DNA from: Gemmata massiliana
GTDB lineage: Bacteria > Planctomycetota > Planctomycetia > Gemmatales > Gemmataceae
Assembly (NCBI RefSeq): GCF_901538265.1
Contig: NZ_LR593886.1
Coordinates: 620,001 to 684,000 of the forward strand
Reading direction: 5' to 3'
Length of the DNA stretch: 64,000 nucleotides
Shown: positions 59,824 through 64,000 of the stretch, in pieces
How positions within the stretch are numbered: the first letter of the stretch is position 1
Layout: each line of letters begins with the position of its first letter
The notes under the pieces: model-generated
What the model was told of the DNA's origin: nothing
The model's input: the letters and a program-made list of their open reading frames with translations, nothing else
The model's database searches: none
Translations under genes and position numbers: made by a program

Positions 59824-61206
59824 ATGTTCCGCTTCACCCTTTTCACCGCCGTTGCCGGCGCTCTTGCGTCAACCGCCACCGTGCGGGCCGACGATTGGCC
59901 CCAGTGGATGGGGCCGAACCGCGACGACGTGTGGGCCGAAACCGGCATCGTGAAGTCGTTCCCGGAGAGCGGACTCAAGCCGCTCTGGAGTGTGCCCATC
60001 AGCGCCGGGTACGCGGGGCCGGCGGTGGCCAACGGGCACGTGTACGTTCCCAGCCGCGAACTGGCGAAGGGCGCGAAGAACCCGGACGACCCGTTCGACA
60101 CGAAACAAGAAGTGAAGAGCACCGAGCGCGTGCAGTGCTTCGATGCGAAGACCGGCAAAGAAATCTGGAAGCACGAATACGACTGCCCGTACCAGATCAG
60201 CTACCCGGCCGGTCCGCGTTGTACGCCCACCGTTCACGAGGGGAAGGTGTACACGCTCGGCGCGATGGGGCATCTGTTCTGCCTCAACGCCGCCGACGGC
60301 AAGGTGATCTGGTCGAAGAACTTCATCAAGGACTACAAGGCGAAGGCGCCGACGTGGGGCTTCTGCGGGCACCCGCTCGTTTACAAGAACCTGCTCATCT
60401 GCTTGGCGGGTGGCGAAAAGGCGACCGCGGTCGCGTTCGATAAGGATACGGGTGCGGAGAAGTGGACGGCGCTTGAGGCCCGCGAACCGGGCTATTGCCC
60501 GCCCACGCTCATCAAGGCGGGCGGGGTCGATCAGGTCGTGATCTGGCACGCCGCCGCGCTCAATGGCCTCGATCCGCTTACGGGTAAGGTGTACTGGACC
60601 GTCGGGCTGGAACCGATGTACGGCATGTCGATCATGGGTCCGCGGCAACACGGCGACCGACTGTTCGCGGGCGGGATCGGCACGAGCACGGTGCTGAAAC
60701 TGGAGAAGGACAAACCGGCCGTGACGGTGCTGTGGAAGGAAGCCGCCGACAAGGGCGGCGCGAAGCTGCCGAAGGAGCGTGGGCTGTACCCCGTTAACAT
60801 GACGCCGTTCGTCGACGCGGGCACGATCTACGGCGCCGACCAACCCGGGATGTTCCGCGCGGTCGAACTGGAGACCGGCAAAAAACTCTGGTTCTCGTAT
60901 GTGCCGGTCATCAACAAGGACGAAGCGGAAGATTTCAAAGGAGCCGCTTCGGGCACCGCGTTCGTGGTAAAGAACGGGGACCGATACTTCCTGTTCGCCG
61001 AGACGGGGGATCTTATTATTGCGAAGCTCGCCCCGAACCCGAATCCCAAGGAGGGGTACAAGGAGCTGAGTCGGACCAAGTTACTCGAACCGACCGGGGC
61101 CGCGTTCGGCCGCAAAGTGCTGTGGACGCACCCCGCGTTCGCGAACAAGTGCGTGTTCGTCCGCAACGACAAGGAACTCGCGTGCTTCTCGCTCGCGGAG
61201 AAGTAA
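59824..61206 (+). CDS. Exported PQQ-type beta-propeller protein
   Basis: 460 aa from ATG 59824. Signal peptide (about 1-22, ending TVRA-DDWP). DDWPQWMGPNRDDVWAETG is the typical opening; blade motifs include VQCFDAKTGKEIWKHEYDCP, LFCLNAADGKVIWSKNFIKD and LNGLDPLTGKVYWTVGLEP. It resembles the propeller at 2849-4051 in plan but with larger loops, including a GGAKLPKERGLYPVNMTPFV insertion. No dehydrogenase heme or quinone ligands are obvious. It is divergent from the sulfatase-sialidase gene with a 113-bp shared upstream region. Confidence 0.85.
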   Translation: MFRFTLFTAVAGALASTATVRADDWPQWMGPNRDDVWAETGIVKSFPESGLKPLWSVPISAGYAGPAVANGHVYVPSRELAKGAKNPDDPFDTKQEVKSTERVQCFDAKTGKEIWKHEYDCPYQISYPAGPRCTPTVHEGKVYTLGAMGHLFCLNAADGKVIWSKNFIKDYKAKAPTWGFCGHPLVYKNLLICLAGGEKATAVAFDKDTGAEKWTALEAREPGYCPPTLIKAGGVDQVVIWHAAALNGLDPLTGKVYWTVGLEPMYGMSIMGPRQHGDRLFAGGIGTSTVLKLEKDKPAVTVLWKEAADKGGAKLPKERGLYPVNMTPFVDAGTIYGADQPGMFRAVELETGKKLWFSYVPVINKDEAEDFKGAASGTAFVVKNGDRYFLFAETGDLIIAKLAPNPNPKEGYKELSRTKLLEPTGAAFGRKVLWTHPAFANKCVFVRNDKELACFSLAEK

Positions 61207-61214
61207 CCCCGGAG

Positions 61215-61241
61215 TTCGGCCGGCTCCAAGAACCGGCCGAA
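61215..61241 (+). terminator. Hairpin between convergent genes
   Basis: A perfect 9-bp stem TTCGGCCGG with a 9-nt loop starts 8 nt after the propeller gene's stop and can serve both the plus-strand propeller gene and the minus-strand Lys/Gly-repeat gene. Confidence 0.6.
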
Positions 61242-61288
61242 TAATTCACGCGCGGAGCCGTTCGGTGACTTGCTGGTTGCCGAGCGGC

Positions 61289-61672
61289 TTATTCTTCGTC
61301 GTTCTCGTTGCCCTTGTCCTTCTTCCCCTTCCCGAAGCCGCCCTTTCCGCCTTTGCCGAACTTCTCTTTGAGTTCCTTGAGCTTCTCCGGATCGATCTTG
61401 CTCTTATCGAACCCGCCTTTGCCGAATTTCTCTTTCATCGCCTTGAGCTTTTCCGGGTCGATCTTGCCTTTATCGAAGCCGCCCTTACCGAACTTCCCGC
61501 CGGGACCACCTTTGCCCTCGCCCTTCTTGTCGCCCTTATCACCTTTGTCGCCCTCGCTGTCGCTAACCGAGTTCGGAGTCAATGCCTCTTCGCCCGTGGC
61601 AACGGTGTGAGCGTACAGCGTAATTGTGCAGGCCAGCGCGAGCAGCCCGGCGGCAAACAACTTGCGAGACAT
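61289..61672 (-). CDS. Secreted Lys/Gly-rich protein with a 22-residue repeat
   Basis: 127 aa from ATG 61672. Signal peptide to about residue 22. After a GDKGDKGDKKGEGKGG stretch come two exact-length 22-residue units, KFGKGGFDKGKIDPEKLKAM... and KFGKGGFDKSKIDPEKLKEL..., and a partial third. The matching DNA repeat is 66 bp long. The D-K-x-K-I-D-P-E-K-L-K core resembles the loop and second helix of an EF-hand but lacks the full calcium-ligand set. It is likely a small periplasmic or surface polycationic protein. Function unknown. Confidence 0.65.
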   Translation of the reverse strand: MSRKLFAAGLLALACTITLYAHTVATGEEALTPNSVSDSEGDKGDKGDKKGEGKGGPGGKFGKGGFDKGKIDPEKLKAMKEKFGKGGFDKSKIDPEKLKELKEKFGKGGKGGFGKGKKDKGNENDEE

Positions 61673-61805
61673 GGCTACCTCTGGGATTGGAACCGGAAAT
61701 GTGATCCGTAGTCTCGTAAACACTGCCACGCGGACAGAGTTACGCGCAACAAACTAATAAAATGTCGGAAGTCGTTCGTGGGGCCGAATCGGGAGACCGT
61801 TGTTA

Positions 61806-62720
61806 ATGATTGACCTGTCCTGTACGCTCGGCCGGCTCCGGCTCCGCAACCCGGTTCTGGTGGCCAGCGGTACGTTCGGTTACGCGAAGGAAATGGCTCC
61901 GTTCGTCGATTTCGCGAAACTTGGTGGGGTCGTACCCAAGACCGTGACGCACGCGCCGCGCGCCGGCAATCGTCCGCCGCGCACGGTCGAAACAGCGTCC
62001 GGGATGCTGAACGCGATCGGCCTCGATAACGACGGCCTCGAACACTTCCTCACACACCACCTCCCGTACCTCCGCACGCTCCCGACGGCGATCGTCGGCA
62101 ACATCGCGGGGAAGAGCGAGGACGAGTTCGTGGCGATGGCGGCGCGCGTCCACCAGTCGCGAGAGGGATTGAGCGCGCTGGAACTGAACCTGTCGTGCCC
62201 CAACGTGAGCGGCGGGACCGATTTCGCCGTGGACCCGAAGCTGACACGGGACATCGTTCGCCGGTGCCGCGACGTGTGCCCGGACCTGCCGCTGATTGCG
62301 AAGCTCACACCGAACGTGACCGACATCACCGTCATTGCGAAAGCCGCGGCCGACGGTGGCGCGGACGCGGTGAGCGCGGTCAACACGTTCGTGGGGATGG
62401 CGGTCGATTGGCGGAAGCGAACCCCGATCCTCGGCAACATCACGGGCGGTTTGAGTGGTCCCGCGATCAAGCCGCTCGCGCTGCGTGCGGTGTGGCGGAT
62501 CGCACAGTTGAAAGCGATCCCGGTGATTGCAGTGGGCGGAATCGCAACCCTTAACGACGTGATGGACTTTCTCGTGGTTGGGGCAACTGCCGTTCAGATC
62601 GGCACCGCGAACTTCTATGACCCGACCGCGAGCGTGAAGGTTGTGGACGCGCTTCCCAGCGCGATTGAGTCACTCGGGGCAAGTAGCGTGCGCGAGATTG
62701 TCGGCACGCTGAAGACATAG
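61806..62720 (+). CDS. pyrD: Dihydroorotate dehydrogenase, class 1B catalytic subunit
   Basis: 304 aa from ATG 61806; a TTG six bases upstream is possible. It oxidises dihydroorotate to orotate in pyrimidine synthesis. NPVLVASGTFGYAKEMAPFV, the FMN site GNIAGKSEDEF, and ELNLSCPNVSGG with the catalytic base Cys131 (Ser in class 2 enzymes) identify class 1; the length and SGTFGYAKE form fit class 1B, which normally pairs with PyrK. No pyrK gene is in the window. IPVIAVGGIATLNDVMDFLV and GATAVQIGTANF close the barrel. A hairpin follows at 62731-62753. Confidence 0.93.
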   Translation: MIDLSCTLGRLRLRNPVLVASGTFGYAKEMAPFVDFAKLGGVVPKTVTHAPRAGNRPPRTVETASGMLNAIGLDNDGLEHFLTHHLPYLRTLPTAIVGNIAGKSEDEFVAMAARVHQSREGLSALELNLSCPNVSGGTDFAVDPKLTRDIVRRCRDVCPDLPLIAKLTPNVTDITVIAKAAADGGADAVSAVNTFVGMAVDWRKRTPILGNITGGLSGPAIKPLALRAVWRIAQLKAIPVIAVGGIATLNDVMDFLVVGATAVQIGTANFYDPTASVKVVDALPSAIESLGASSVREIVGTLKT

Positions 62721-62730
62721 ACCACAGCAC

Positions 62731-62753
62731 GTGCCCGGCGTTCCACCGGGCAC
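62731..62753 (+). terminator. Hairpin between pyrD and the convergent coiled-coil gene
   Basis: A perfect 8-bp stem GTGCCCGG/CCGGGCAC with a 7-nt loop, 10 nt after the pyrD stop; it lies in the 43-bp gap between convergent genes and can act in both directions. Confidence 0.6.
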
Positions 62754-62763
62754 GAACTCCCAC

Positions 62764-64000
62764 TTATGCCGCACGGCGAGTGTACGGGAACACCTCGGCC
62801 TCTTCTGTCGCTTGGTCCGCGGCCCACGGCAGGTCGCCCTCGTGCGGTTCCGGCGGTTCCGGCAACTCTGCTTCGAGGAGCAGACCGGCCATGCGCTCGA
62901 CCTCGTTGCGGAGCGCGGACAGTTCCGCCGAAGCCGCTCCGGGGCCGGCATCGTCGGCGACCGGGATCGCGAACGGAATCACGGGTGGGAGCGCGTCCGA
63001 GCCGTTTCCACCGGTACCCGACTCGCGGGCGAGGAGCACCTCTTCGCGCCGGGCGAAGTCCGCTTCGAGTTGCTCGCGTTCCGTGTTCCAGCGCATCTCG
63101 AACGCGACCAGCTTCGATTGCCACGCTTCGAGCCGCAACCGAAACTGCCACAGGTCGTAAGCGTCCTCGCGCCGGCGAACGTCCGCGGCGCTGATGCGCT
63201 GGTCGCGCGAGTCGAGTTCGGACTCGCGCTGCCGGAGCGACTGGGCAAGTTGCTCGATTTCCGCCACGGTCGCGCGCTCGGCGGCTTGCCACCCGGCGCG
63301 GGCCGCGGTGAGCTGCGCGAACTGCTCGCTGAGCAGCCGGCGCTGGTCCCCGATCCCGGCCTTGTCTCGCGCCAGATCCGCGAACAGGGTCGTGACCGTG
63401 GCGCGCTCGACGTTCAGGCGCTCCTCTTTCTTCGCCAGTTCGGTAACCCACTGTGCGAGGTCGCGGTCGGTCGCGCGATCGAGCGCGACCTGGGTGTCGA
63501 CAGGCGTTACTTCGTCCACCGCGACCGGTACGAGTGCCTCGGCCCGCAGTTGTTCGCGCTGTTGTTCGAGTTCCTCGATCACCTGGCGCATGTTGCGCAC
63601 TCGCGATTCGAGTGTCGCGGTCTCTTCTCGCAGCAGTGTCACATCGTGCTGGAGCCGGTCTTTCTCTTCGCTCGCGCCCCGCTCACGTGCGTCGAGGGCG
63701 GCGGCGCGTGCGTCGAGGGCCGTGGCCTGGTCCGCCTGGAACCGGCTCGCCTCGTCCCACTCTTCCACCGAGCGCTTCTGGCGGGCGGCGAGGTCGGTCC
63801 AGGCCTCACGCAGCCGGGCGCGGTCGGCCGCCATCGTGCTGTTGAAGGTCGATTGTGTTTCATTAAAACGCGCGACTCGTGCTTCGAGCACCATGCGGTC
63901 GGCGTCCAGTTGCGCGCGGGCCGAGTCCAGCGTGCGTTCGACGCGGCGCGACAGGCGCCCCGCGATTTTACGGGCGCGGCTCCGCTCGCGCTCGGCGTTG
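62764..64000 (-). CDS. Long coiled-coil protein (partial, 5' end outside window)
   Basis: At least 412 aa; the frame stays open through the window end, adding NAERERSRARKIAGRLSRRV before the first ATG at 63894, so the true start lies outside. Residues counted from that ATG: about 5-130 and 160-290 are heptad-rich helices (ALDARAAALDARERGASEEK, IEELEQQREQLRAEALVPVA, EIEQLAQSLRQRESELDSRD), then a flexible Pro-rich part and an acidic tail (AELPEPPEPHEGDLPWAADQ) ending in YTRRAA. No enzyme or TM motif is present. It is probably a cytoskeletal or scaffold-type protein, function unknown. Confidence 0.7.
   Translation of the reverse strand, partial: NAERERSRARKIAGRLSRRVERTLDSARAQLDADRMVLEARVARFNETQSTFNSTMAADRARLREAWTDLAARQKRSVEEWDEASRFQADQATALDARAAALDARERGASEEKDRLQHDVTLLREETATLESRVRNMRQVIEELEQQREQLRAEALVPVAVDEVTPVDTQVALDRATDRDLAQWVTELAKKEERLNVERATVTTLFADLARDKAGIGDQRRLLSEQFAQLTAARAGWQAAERATVAEIEQLAQSLRQRESELDSRDQRISAADVRRREDAYDLWQFRLRLEAWQSKLVAFEMRWNTEREQLEADFARREEVLLARESGTGGNGSDALPPVIPFAIPVADDAGPGAASAELSALRNEVERMAGLLLEAELPEPPEPHEGDLPWAADQATEEAEVFPYTRRAA

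Overview
The window is a high-GC bacterial chromosome segment, most likely from a planctomycete of the Gemmata type (family Gemmataceae). No 16S rRNA or other marker is present, so this rests on lineage habits: two DUF1559 pseudopilin-like proteins each paired with a small lipoprotein, a BBP7-type beta-barrel, a secreted protein with the LEGRALMS-type N-terminal signature, many sulfatases, PQQ-type beta-propellers, an ECF sigma factor fused to a membrane-anchored C-terminus, and a protein of the lineage-specific MTEQEWL... family. I recognised no rRNA, tRNA, prophage, insertion sequence or convincing CRISPR array. 53 protein genes are called, with two partial genes at the edges.

Layout. 1-4470: a TPR/YggX-like fusion coupled to a PSP1-like Cys-rich protein, a secreted HEAT-like protein coupled to a PQQ-type propeller, and a DUF1805 protein. 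4590-9745: divergent phosphate-type (OprP) and sugar-type (OprB) porins, then a membrane sensor with a SpoIIE/PP2C phosphatase output. 9992-13029: DUF1559 protein plus lipoprotein, and a Gly-rich repeat protein. 13095-21686: a tightly packed minus-strand operon DUF3302 - HlyD - MoxR - DUF58 - DUF4381 - BatA - BatB - BatC - BatD (every junction overlaps or abuts), with a SnoaL/DUF4440 protein behind it. 21771-31399: a six-gene minus-strand cluster of three Cys-type sulfatases, two DUF1254/DUF1214 proteins and a HAD phosphatase, all exported or membrane anchored. 31833-36896: LEGRALMS secreted repeat protein, second DUF1559/lipoprotein pair, small zinc-ribbon protein, ECF sigma factor. 37077-45531: trpA, DUF1444-like, UspA, BBP7, DUF1579, amidohydrolase, lineage-specific protein, a one-domain-input-less sigma-54 activator and a precorrin-2 dehydrogenase-like protein. 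45895-50817: a three-gene signalling cassette (DUF2135/multi-TM/FHA-like/zinc-ribbon protein, TerY-like VWA protein, VWA-like/PP2C fusion). 50857-61672: Gfo/Idh/MocA oxidoreductase, GH32 fructanase, zinc-ribbon membrane protein, tandem-GDPD protein, sulfatase-sialidase fusion, PQQ-type propeller and a Lys/Gly repeat protein. 61806-64000: pyrD and the C-terminal part of a long coiled-coil protein.

Three themes stand out. First, the 45895-50817 cassette resembles the TerY-type VWA/PP2C phospho-signalling modules but replaces the expected kinase gene with a membrane FHA-like/zinc-ribbon protein; it is the best candidate here for an undescribed system. Second, at least six palindromic, MITE-like elements lie in the window; one sits inside a coding sequence, in frame, exactly at the linker between a sulfatase and a sialidase domain. 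Third, translational coupling through the four-base overlap GTGA recurs at many gene junctions.
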